Virus record (IMG/VR): IMGVR_UViG_3300024520_000254
Location: 1-35,898 of that record
DNA from: a virus
DNA: 35,898 nucleotides
Strand: one strand, 5' to 3'
Both the position numbers and the translations under genes were made by a program. Shown one piece after another: positions 29,015-35,898 of this stretch; position 1 is the stretch's first letter; each line of letters starts with the position of its first letter. The notes beneath the pieces were generated by a model. The model was not told the DNA's origin. It was given only the letters and a program-made list of their open reading frames with translations, and did no database searches.

Positions 29015-31756
29015 TTAGTTGCTCATTATAACTGTCCTTTCGTTTTTATAATCCCTTACAAGGTTGCCCCGTGCATCCGTTGACGTGGTTTCCCTTCCTG
29101 AATTGGTGGCAATTGTCTTTAAATACCCTTCCATTGTCCGGTTCCCTGTCTTGACCGTTACCATACTGGAAGCTGCCTTAATGCCTTCGCCCGATGAACG
29201 GGCAAAGGATGTTTCCATCTCCCCCCGGTTCATGGCCTTGACCAATTGAGGGAGGAAGGATCCGTATTTTTTCCTGGCCGTTGCTGTGAATACTGCCATC
29301 CCTTCGCCACGTTCCGCCGTCAATACTTCTTTGCCGTCTTTGGAAACCCCAAAAGGAATATCGTCCCCGCTTTCATGCGACCCGCCAAAATCCAAATCCA
29401 TGTAAGTCCCTTTTCTGTTCGTCCGCTTGGTCAATTGTGAAGCCCTCACTTTGGAGGCAATGAACGATCCCCACATGATCGCCAACGCAGGAATAGCCAA
29501 AGGAAAGCCCAATTGTCCCCAGATTTTAGCGGATGCCGTTACAAGGTTTGTTGCTTGTTGGGCTGCTTGCAACCGCTGTTCCGCCCTTTGTGCCTTTCTC
29601 TGTTCATCCAAGGCTTTTGCCTGTGTACCTTTGGCCGCTTCCAATTCATCTTCCGCCGTTTTTATGCGGCTTGCCGATCCTGCTGCTTGGTTGCTCAATT
29701 CCCTTTGCAAAGCTGCTTCCGCCGATTCCGCTTCCCTGGTTGCATTATCAACATTTTGATCTGCGATCTTTGTCCTGAACGAAGCGAATTCAAACAACTG
29801 TTCTTTTGCAAAATCAAGGGCAGACTTAATTTGTGATCCACCATCGCCAAAGTCTATACCCAATACATCATAAATATCTTCCGGGGCTTTGGCCTTTTCA
29901 GCTTCTTCAAAAAATTGGATACGTCCTTTTGCAAGTGCTTTTGAAGCAAATTCAGAAACCTTGTTGGCCGTCCCGTCTTCTGCTGCTTGACCAAAGTCAA
30001 ATCCCAATAGGCTTTCCGGGGCGGCATTCTGTTTGTTCCTTTCGTTGGTCAACTTTTCTTCCAGTTCTAAAATATCCTGTGTGGCCGCTTTCCGTTCCCT
30101 CAGTGTTTCTAAAATACGCTGCAATGTAATATCATCTAAATTAAATTGCTTTAGCCTTTCACGGACAACCCTCTCATCTTCTTCTAATGCCAATTGATTG
30201 ATGTTCAGTTTTTCCCCGGTGAAGTCCTCTAATAGTTTTTGCTGTTCTGAAAAGGCGGATTTATCTAATTCTACCAATCTTGCCAATGCTGCCCGGCGTA
30301 CTTCGAAGGAGTTGTTTTCATCAACTGCTTGTCTTTCCAACAATCGTTTTTGGGCGTCATAAAAGTCAATGGCAAAGTCCAGTCCTTTTTCGAATTCATC
30401 CCGCCTGATCTCCCGGCGCAATTTCCCGCCTTCTAAGACACTGACGGTATATTCTGTTTCAATGGCCTGTAATTCCAGAAATGCCGCCGCCTGTGCATCC
30501 AGTAAGACTAATACGTCTTCCCCCGCACTTTGCCGGATGCTCAATTCCTGCGTAATGGTTGCAAGGTTGTTCCGTGCAATCTTGATTTCCGTTTCCAACC
30601 TGGCTTTTTGTGCTGCTTCCAAATCGTCCAAGGCTTCTAATTGTTGCTGATAGGAAAGGGTTGTGTCGTTTGCGGATACTTGGGCGATGGCTTCCGCACG
30701 TTGGAGATTACCAAGGGATTTAGTTAGCTGTGCGTTTTCTATCCGTCTTTCACGTGTGGCTATTGCTAAATCATCATAGCTTTTTTTAATATCTGAAATT
30801 TCCCCGGACAGCTCACCAAGCGAAAGCGATAGATCGGCCGCCAGCCCTGATAAGTCGCCTGTGAATATTGATTTTAGGCCGCTGCCGATACTTTTTAGAA
30901 CAGTCCCCGCACCTTTTAAAAAGCCCTCATCGAAAGTTTTAGAGAAAGAAGCCGCCAGTTTATCGGAAATCAGCACCAAAGATGACATTGTTGTATTTAA
31001 TACTGCAGTTGATTTCTCCAATAACTTCGCCCCCCGTTCAGTCTTCAGGAAGGCGCCGCCCAACACGCCAAGAATGGTTACAACAGTCCCTAAAACTAAA
31101 GCTATTGGATTTTTTATGATTGCCTTGAACTGTTGAAGTATGTTTTTAGCACCTCCTACCACATTTCCAGCCGCACCGGGAAACTCGTTCATTTGGGAAA
31201 GGGCATCTTTAATGGATTCGGTATAATTCCCGACACTCAAAGAAGTATTTCCCGTTTCCGTCTGCAACCTGTTCATTTCGTCCCTTATCTCTTTTGATTC
31301 GATAACCAGTTTTTTCCCTTCTTCCGTGTTTGCCCGTTGGGCTTTGGACATTTCATTCAACCGGACTTTTACAAGTGAGTACCGGGCAGACAATTGATTA
31401 TAAGAGCCTTCAGTTGCCAGTACTAATTTTGCTTCCGCCCTTGCAATCTGATTGGCCTTCTTTTTACCTTCCCGTAAAACCTGCAATTTCTTATTGTTGT
31501 CGCTCAAGGCATCTTCCAAATTCCTATATTCCTTTTCCAATTTATCTACACTGGTTGCCGTTTTTCCGATTTGGTCACGGCTTTCGCTTGTGGCCGCATT
31601 GACGCCTACTAATTCTTCCTCCATTTTGGATGCTGCTTTCTTTACCTTGCTCAATACCTCAACCCCTGTTTGCCCGAACTTTTCAAGCTTCAGGATAGCC
31701 GCATCAATCGCCCCATCATCTTTTAAAATGTCACTATGTAGCGTCGGATTTGACAT
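29015..31756 (-). CDS. Tail tape measure protein, 913 aa
   Basis: ATG 31756 overlaps the upstream stop (TAATG). The first 210 residues are Ala/Lys/Glu-rich coiled coil (KLEKEYRNLEDALSDNNKKL, KLVIESKEIRDEMNRLQTET). A membrane-like segment, NPIALVLGTVVTILGVLGG, lies at about 216-236. A second coiled coil (about 340-720) and a second hydrophobic segment near 750-775 (FPLAIPALAIMWGSFIAS) follow, then a C-terminal domain with Gly/Ser and SFLPQLVKAMNR. The length, the two hydrophobic segments and the place between the chaperone-position gene and baseplate genes fit a siphovirus tape measure. It sets tail length and forms the DNA-injection channel. By the usual ratio of roughly 1.5 angstroms per residue, the tail would be about 130-140 nm long. 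Confidence 0.85.
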   Translation of the reverse strand: MSNPTLHSDILKDDGAIDAAILKLEKFGQTGVEVLSKVKKAASKMEEELVGVNAATSESRDQIGKTATSVDKLEKEYRNLEDALSDNNKKLQVLREGKKKANQIARAEAKLVLATEGSYNQLSARYSLVKVRLNEMSKAQRANTEEGKKLVIESKEIRDEMNRLQTETGNTSLSVGNYTESIKDALSQMNEFPGAAGNVVGGAKNILQQFKAIIKNPIALVLGTVVTILGVLGGAFLKTERGAKLLEKSTAVLNTTMSSLVLISDKLAASFSKTFDEGFLKGAGTVLKSIGSGLKSIFTGDLSGLAADLSLSLGELSGEISDIKKSYDDLAIATRERRIENAQLTKSLGNLQRAEAIAQVSANDTTLSYQQQLEALDDLEAAQKARLETEIKIARNNLATITQELSIRQSAGEDVLVLLDAQAAAFLELQAIETEYTVSVLEGGKLRREIRRDEFEKGLDFAIDFYDAQKRLLERQAVDENNSFEVRRAALARLVELDKSAFSEQQKLLEDFTGEKLNINQLALEEDERVVRERLKQFNLDDITLQRILETLRERKAATQDILELEEKLTNERNKQNAAPESLLGFDFGQAAEDGTANKVSEFASKALAKGRIQFFEEAEKAKAPEDIYDVLGIDFGDGGSQIKSALDFAKEQLFEFASFRTKIADQNVDNATREAESAEAALQRELSNQAAGSASRIKTAEDELEAAKGTQAKALDEQRKAQRAEQRLQAAQQATNLVTASAKIWGQLGFPLAIPALAIMWGSFIASKVRASQLTKRTNRKGTYMDLDFGGSHESGDDIPFGVSKDGKEVLTAERGEGMAVFTATARKKYGSFLPQLVKAMNRGEMETSFARSSGEGIKAASSMVTVKTGNRTMEGYLKTIATNSGRETTSTDARGNLVRDYKNERTVIMSN

Positions 31757-32511
31757 TATTTTTTCTTTTTACGGTTTGCCATTATTTGTTTTACCGTTTG
31801 CGAATGCTTTAAAAACTGATGTGCCGTCATATCGTCATGGATGTTCAGTTCCTTACGTATTACAACTATCGCATCTTCAAAACTATTTGTCCTTACCACC
31901 TCAACGCCTTCGCTCCCTGCGTAAAGGTTGGGGCGGATGAACTCAATTAAAATATCATCATATTTCCTTATTGCTTTTTCCTCGATTTTTCCCTGGATGA
32001 ATTGGAGCGCTGCCAATGTCCGCCGCTTCAAAAGGCTTGCCCGTTCAACAGCCTGGACACCGTTTCCTATTTCCGGGAAGAACTGCCCGACCTCATATGT
32101 AAAGTTTTTTTTTGCTTCATTTACCCAGCCTTTGACCTTCCCCCAGGTCAGCCCCTTTTTGCCCCATTCTTTTAGATACCGATCCATTCCCCCTTGGCTT
32201 AAATCTGTTACTTCTTCACCGTTTACAGACTTCACCAAACAAACAAAAGCATTTGATAGCGGGGTAATTTCCGACATGGCAACCATGATTGCATTTTCCA
32301 TATTTGAAAGGGCCTGCAATGCTTCGGATTTCCGTCCCCGCCCGATCCACTCCCTTAGTTCCTGGTTCCTTGCAATAATGGAATTCATATCCCCTCCAAT
32401 CCCTGCATCCATAGCTATTTGCAAGTTGAAACGAAAAAACCTATCGACAGGCAATTCCTGGATGGAATCATATATCAAAAAACAGTTGCCGTTATGTTTC
32501 TGCTTTATCAT
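31756..32511 (-). CDS. Tail-assembly protein in chaperone position, 251 aa
   Basis: ATG 32511 overlaps the 34-aa gene stop as ATGA. The protein is helical with many basic residues, including NQELREWIGRGRKSEALQAL, LTWGKVKGWVNEAKKNFTYE and a Lys-rich end (IMANRKKKK). It lies directly before the tape measure, where siphoviruses encode tail-assembly chaperones, but no programmed frameshift signal is obvious between it and the small gene. Function is inferred from position only. No membrane span is present. Confidence 0.68.
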   Translation of the reverse strand: MIKQKHNGNCFLIYDSIQELPVDRFFRFNLQIAMDAGIGGDMNSIIARNQELREWIGRGRKSEALQALSNMENAIMVAMSEITPLSNAFVCLVKSVNGEEVTDLSQGGMDRYLKEWGKKGLTWGKVKGWVNEAKKNFTYEVGQFFPEIGNGVQAVERASLLKRRTLAALQFIQGKIEEKAIRKYDDILIEFIRPNLYAGSEGVEVVRTNSFEDAIVVIRKELNIHDDMTAHQFLKHSQTVKQIMANRKKKK

Positions 32512-32612
32512 GGGTAAATAGATTTATGTAATTTAATCAGAGCTTCAATTGCTAATTGAATAGCATTAAGCGCACTTTCTTTTACTAAATCGTTTTTTGT
32601 GATCTCTTTCAT
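32508..32612 (-). CDS. Small tail-region protein, 34 aa
   Basis: ATG 32612 overlaps the stop of the upstream gene (TGATG), and its own TGA at 32508 overlaps the ATG of the following gene (ATGA). Exact coupling at both ends in the tightly packed tail operon is good evidence that it is translated. The peptide is one helix (MKEITKNDLVKESALNAIQL and IEALIKLHKSIYP) with alternating charge. It may be a small tail-assembly factor. No family can be assigned at this length. Confidence 0.68.
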   Translation of the reverse strand: MKEITKNDLVKESALNAIQLAIEALIKLHKSIYP

Positions 32613-33175
32613 CAACAAATTTGTTTATGTACAATGTTACAATCAATCCTGAACCCGAAAAATGGCCTCATCAAATGTTGTGTTTCGATTTCTTTTGAAT
32701 AGTATCCCTTATAGATATTAAGGCTTTCGGTGTACGATTTTGATATTTCCAACCTGGAAGTCCTGAAATTTTCTTTTCTCAGTGCTTCCACTACATCAAA
32801 TAGGACGTTCTGGATATTCTTGGCCTTCCATGCCCCGGGAGAATAAACCGTCCTTAGATCGCCCCAAAATATAATCCCAGCGTTAAAGGTCATGCAAATA
32901 AAATCACCTTTCTTTTCCAAGGTCGCACCGTCCACCACATCCCAAAAGCAATAAGTCCCTAATTTTTTATCCGGGAACAATGATAGATATTCCTTTGAAT
33001 CATTTGAAATGGTTTCCGTGGCAGGGTAAAAGCCTTTTTCGTTGGGCTTCTTGACGGCCACGCCATAGGCAGTTGTTAGCCATGCCAGCCGGGACATCAG
33101 TTTGGCATTGATCCCTGACACCGCCAAGTCTTGGAATTTAGCGTCAGACAATGATATTTGAACAGGATTGGCCAT
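32612..33175 (-). CDS. Tail-region protein, 187 aa
   Basis: ATG 33175 shares a base with the stop of the upstream gene (TAATG). It starts MANPVQISLSDAKFQDLAVS and has a mixed beta/alpha body with CFWDVVDGATLEKKGDFICM and FNAGIIFWGDLRTVYSPGAW. The C-terminal part (KSYTESLNIYKGYYSKEIET, RPFFGFRIDCNI) is beta-rich. In gene order it takes the place of a tail-terminator or tail-tube protein. No family match is recognised, so the role is inferred from position between the gp10-like gene and the tape measure. Confidence 0.68.
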   Translation of the reverse strand: MANPVQISLSDAKFQDLAVSGINAKLMSRLAWLTTAYGVAVKKPNEKGFYPATETISNDSKEYLSLFPDKKLGTYCFWDVVDGATLEKKGDFICMTFNAGIIFWGDLRTVYSPGAWKAKNIQNVLFDVVEALRKENFRTSRLEISKSYTESLNIYKGYYSKEIETQHLMRPFFGFRIDCNIVHKQIC

Positions 33176-33621
33176 TAGAAACTTTTTTGTATTGATCCTA
33201 TTAGGTCATCCCTAATAAGGTTGTTGAATTCTTCCAGCGATTCGGGGTTCAGCCCTAATAAATCCTTTCCGTATTTTCTTTCTAACATTTCCGATTTCTC
33301 ATCCGTGGCGAAGAAGACAAAAACATGTTGTGAACTTCCCGTCCCAAACCTCACATCGATTGATCTGTGATAATCGCCTTCGTCTTTTAAGGTTACCCTG
33401 TCAAACGGTTGACCTTTCAGCCTCTTTATCCGTACCGTGAACGGGCTATATTTTGGCCTTATCGGTTTTCCTTTGTTGTCCTTCCCCTGAAGCAATTGAT
33501 CTTCAGTTACAAGGTCTTCAATTTCAGCTTCATATTTCTTGGCGACATCAACAGTGATGTCCGTAAAACTGGCCTTCCAGTCCACCAACCTTTTTTTCAA
33601 TTCGTTGATTGCTCCTAACAT
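33175..33621 (-). CDS. HK97 gp10-like head-tail/tail-completion protein, 148 aa
   Basis: ATG 33621 overlaps the upstream stop (TAATG). The pattern AINELKKRLVDWKASFTDIT, then QLLQGKDNKGKPIRPKYSPF, then SSQHVFVFFATDEKSEMLER and KYGKDLLGLNPESLEEFNNL matches the gp10-like 'neck' proteins of Bacteroidota phages. Their marks are a helical start, a 'G-K-D-x-x-G-K-x-I' turn and an 'I/L-L-G-L-N-x-E-x-L' C-terminal helix. Such proteins join the head-tail connector to the tail tube. The 148-aa length is normal for the family. Confidence 0.75.
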   Translation of the reverse strand: MLGAINELKKRLVDWKASFTDITVDVAKKYEAEIEDLVTEDQLLQGKDNKGKPIRPKYSPFTVRIKRLKGQPFDRVTLKDEGDYHRSIDVRFGTGSSQHVFVFFATDEKSEMLERKYGKDLLGLNPESLEEFNNLIRDDLIGSIQKSF

Positions 33622-34802
33622 TATCCATGTACTTTAAATCGAACACCTTTTTTCTTGCACGGCAGACACACTTTGTCAATATCCGCTCCATCGAACATGA
33701 TACCGTCCAGCGCATCTTTATAGTCTTTTAGCAAACCTGCCGCCCTGCCGCTTGGGTCGCCATCCACTTCATAAATCAGCATTTCCTTTGAGATAGCAGC
33801 GTTGGATTGATTACGATCTATATTTGAATTTGGGTTGTAGATTAATTCTCTCATTAAATCAATGGCAGCCCGTAAAGCCCACACATAAGCGAAGGCGTCA
33901 CATTGTCCCGTTATCAATGATGAATAATCACAATTTGAAGTGATCTCAAGGTTGACCCCGTAGTTATCGGAAGTGGTGTAGCTCAAATCGCTTTTGTCCC
34001 ATACTGCCCCGGATGCGGCAGAGTCGCCGATGATGAACGTATTTTCTACGTCCATCAATCCAATTCCTCCCGTGAATGCGAGAGCGTCGGTTTCAAAAGA
34101 GGAACAGGAAAAATGCTTTCCAGAAGTCCATACACTGCTTCCCCCCATATGGTCATCATAGTTGACCGAATTGATATAGTCCCCTGTGATTTCGCTTTGC
34201 AGGTAACCAATGAAGTATTTCCCGCCATCTGCTAAAATCCAATCCACCTTGATCCATCTTAACCCACCGTTCCCGGTATAGGTAATTTCTTTAAAATAGA
34301 TCGGCGCACGTTCACCGTCACGGAACACATAAACCGTAAATGATTCATTGTCCGCAAATTGAAAACCGATCCGTTCTATTATGTGGGCGATTGACATTGA
34401 ATCGGTGGAAACAACCTCGACCCCTACCATCTTGTCAGATGTTGCGAACGCTTCGCCCGAATCAATGGAAGGTCTGAACAACCGTTGTCTTTCGATCAAT
34501 GTCCGGGCTGAAACACCTTTCATTTTTAATGCCCTCCATTCGTTCACCATCTTTTTCAGTGACCCGTTAAGGCGTTCGGTTATCCAGTTCGTAAAGGCAA
34601 CATCCTTATCCGGCACACCTGAAATCGCATCGAAATCAGTGGCCACGGATTTCAGGTTTTCAAAAGTCAACATGGCATGGAAATCATTCACGAAATGATC
34701 CGCTGTTGTAAGTCCGGTCAATTGAAGCCCATCCGGGTCAACGTTCTGACGGAAACCTACTTTACCGCTAAGTGCGGATGCTATTACATCATATTGAAAC
34801 AT
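33621..34802 (-). CDS. Head-tail-region protein, 393 aa
   Basis: ATG 34802 lies 81 nt after the capsid gene, in a gap with no other gene. The N-terminal 110 residues are helical (HFVNDFHAMLTFENLKSVAT, VAFTNWITERLNGSLKKMV). The middle is beta-rich (NESFTVYVFRDGERAPIYFK), and a module GKHFSCSSFETDALAFTGG plus MDVENTFIIGDS resembles the C-terminus of the 461-aa tail protein. A Cys-rich C-terminus (KVCLPCKKKGVRFKVHG) could hold a metal. By position it may be a head-closure or decoration-related protein. I recognise no family. Confidence 0.7.
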   Translation of the reverse strand: MFQYDVIASALSGKVGFRQNVDPDGLQLTGLTTADHFVNDFHAMLTFENLKSVATDFDAISGVPDKDVAFTNWITERLNGSLKKMVNEWRALKMKGVSARTLIERQRLFRPSIDSGEAFATSDKMVGVEVVSTDSMSIAHIIERIGFQFADNESFTVYVFRDGERAPIYFKEITYTGNGGLRWIKVDWILADGGKYFIGYLQSEITGDYINSVNYDDHMGGSSVWTSGKHFSCSSFETDALAFTGGIGLMDVENTFIIGDSAASGAVWDKSDLSYTTSDNYGVNLEITSNCDYSSLITGQCDAFAYVWALRAAIDLMRELIYNPNSNIDRNQSNAAISKEMLIYEVDGDPSGRAAGLLKDYKDALDGIMFDGADIDKVCLPCKKKGVRFKVHG

Positions 34803-34883
34803 GATTATATAAATTAGGGACGGACGGAATATCCCCCCGCCCCATTATTAGCAAAATCGAAAAAAATAGACAAATATGGAAAT

Positions 34884-35898
34884 CTAAGATTTCTCTACAT
34901 CAAATTTGATGATTCCACTAGGGATCGTTGCCGTATCCGAATTGTAAGCGGTTATGAAACCAACTTCAAAAGCAAAATCCATCATAATCTGGCCTGTCCT
35001 TGTAAGGTGCGCGACGTGGGCGCCTTCTGCCGAAATATCAATTGCCCCTTCATACTTATATGTCCCGCAAGGGATTTCCAAGCCTGGAAGGATGATACTG
35101 TCCCATTCCGTCCCGTTTCCAAGTTTTGTCCGGAGCAATGCGTCAGGTTCTACCCTGAACAAGACACCAAGGCAACCAGGAGCAACAGCGTAACCAGTAG
35201 CGTCCGTACTTCCCGCATTTGTAATGGAATTAGACCATTGGAAATGGTTGCCTGCATACTGGATTTGCTTGTTCTCCGTATTGTTTTCCCCAAATCCTTC
35301 CTGACGGCGCATGATGGCGTTTACGCCCTGATTCCCGATAACATCAAGACCCGTAGTGTAAAAATCATTTTGCCCCTGCATTGGTGGAAGGTCTGCATAG
35401 ATGTAGGCATCTTTCAAGTCGGAGACGGTTTCAGAAACGACACCACTTGTCAAAGTGTGCCCACCAACAGTACTACCAGAAGTAACACCATTAATGACCA
35501 ATGTTTTGCCAGCGTTCAAATTTGCCGCCCCGTAACCCTCTATTACAGACGAAAATTTGACTATCATCGCCGCAAACTTCTTGTTGAAGTCCTTTTGACG
35601 GTCAATGTCGTTGTTGTAATGTTCCGCCGACCTCATCGGGAAACCAAAAGCCATAGTTGTCCAGACTACGGTGACCAATGCTGAATTGTTCGCATAGGTT
35701 GGAATCGTGATTGGGCGGGTAGTACGGACTGTTACGTCCTGGTAGTCTATGACCGGGATTTTTACATTTCGCCCGGCTGACTGCATGGCCTTTGATTTTA
35801 GCTCATCCGTGAGGATGGAATCAACGGCGTTGGATTGGTTTATATAAGCATTCAGGATGCCCGTATTTGTCATCCTGAATTCTTTGGCATCAAAACCG
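34884..35898 (-). CDS. Major capsid protein-like (HK97-fold type), partial at right edge
   Basis: The frame ends at 34884 and stays open through the right edge (GFDAKEFR precedes the first ATG at 35873), so the true start may lie outside the window; the shortest form is 329 aa. Features of a coat protein are seen: KSKAMQSAGRNVKIPVIDYQ, DFNKKFAAMIVKFSSVIEGY, LDVIGNQGVNAIMRRQEGFG, and a C-terminal FEVGFITAYNSDTATIPSGI followed by KFDVEKS, typical of Bacteroidota phage major capsid proteins. The gene is first in the virion module. A portal or scaffold/protease gene is expected just upstream. Confidence 0.78.
   Translation of the reverse strand, partial: GFDAKEFRMTNTGILNAYINQSNAVDSILTDELKSKAMQSAGRNVKIPVIDYQDVTVRTTRPITIPTYANNSALVTVVWTTMAFGFPMRSAEHYNNDIDRQKDFNKKFAAMIVKFSSVIEGYGAANLNAGKTLVINGVTSGSTVGGHTLTSGVVSETVSDLKDAYIYADLPPMQGQNDFYTTGLDVIGNQGVNAIMRRQEGFGENNTENKQIQYAGNHFQWSNSITNAGSTDATGYAVAPGCLGVLFRVEPDALLRTKLGNGTEWDSIILPGLEIPCGTYKYEGAIDISAEGAHVAHLTRTGQIMMDFAFEVGFITAYNSDTATIPSGIIKFDVEKS

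Noticed and set aside
35007-35684. 225-codon plus-strand frame opposite the capsid gene
   Set aside because: Antisense to a recognisable capsid-like protein, no promoter or leader, composition unlike a protein. Other long plus-strand frames (for example 24675-25415, 23996-24481 and 31928-32521) were rejected on the same grounds.

Overview
The window is about 36 kb of a tailed-phage (siphovirus-like) or prophage genome whose host is almost certainly a member of the Bacteroidota. Every credible gene lies on the minus strand, genes are packed with 1-4 nt overlaps (TAATG, ATGA), Shine-Dalgarno sequences are largely absent, and the promoters I can find have the Bacteroidota primary-sigma form TTTG-N19/21-TAnnTTTG. 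Secreted proteins carry lipid-rich signal peptides ending in FSQ/FGQ/NAQ, typical of this phylum. No integrase, terminase, portal or polymerase gene lies in the window, so lifestyle and packaging type cannot be read directly.

Reading in the direction of transcription (right to left), 35.9-25.1 kb is the virion module: a major-capsid-like protein that is still open at the right edge, a connector-region protein, an HK97 gp10-like protein, a tail-completion-like protein, a 34-codon gene, a probable tail-assembly-chaperone-position protein, a 913-aa tape measure, and three tail/baseplate proteins. At 25.0-19.4 kb a run of exported proteins follows: a 919-aa fibre-like protein with a signal peptide and a metallophosphoesterase-like domain, an 85-aa signal-peptide protein with a type IX-like C-terminal domain, a holin, a secreted protein, a spanin-like membrane coiled-coil protein and a multi-TM protein. 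Two intrinsic terminators close this late unit at 19.40-19.30 kb.

From 19.28 kb leftward the early/middle region begins. It contains an HTH-plus-membrane protein, a second terminator, and then a long series of small genes: DUF6948-like, a Gly-Ser/Asp/Tyr repeat protein, PD-(D/E)XK nuclease, recombination-directionality-factor-like, YopX-like and NinB-like proteins, a DNA methyltransferase broken at a G8 tract, two replication-initiation genes, a RuvC-like resolvase, a PolB-type 3'-5' exonuclease, HNH-like and DUF5131 (Gp37/Gp68) proteins, and numerous hypotheticals. I recovered several genes shorter than 60 codons, many of them single-pass membrane peptides.

The most interesting observations are regulatory. 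Four promoters (near 3.07, 15.97, 18.43 and 19.26 kb) overlap the same inverted repeat, TTGTGAY-N15-RTCACAA, with an identical 15-bp spacer each time; further promoters at 9.24 and 11.33 kb carry half-sites. This looks like a phage-wide operator for one regulator controlling the early operons. The promoter at 11.33 kb makes a transcript whose leader contains a four-helix nested RNA (11184-11269) with a U-run after its closing helix and a 7-nt loop-to-leader complementarity. It precedes the replication operon and looks like an undescribed structured RNA or attenuator.
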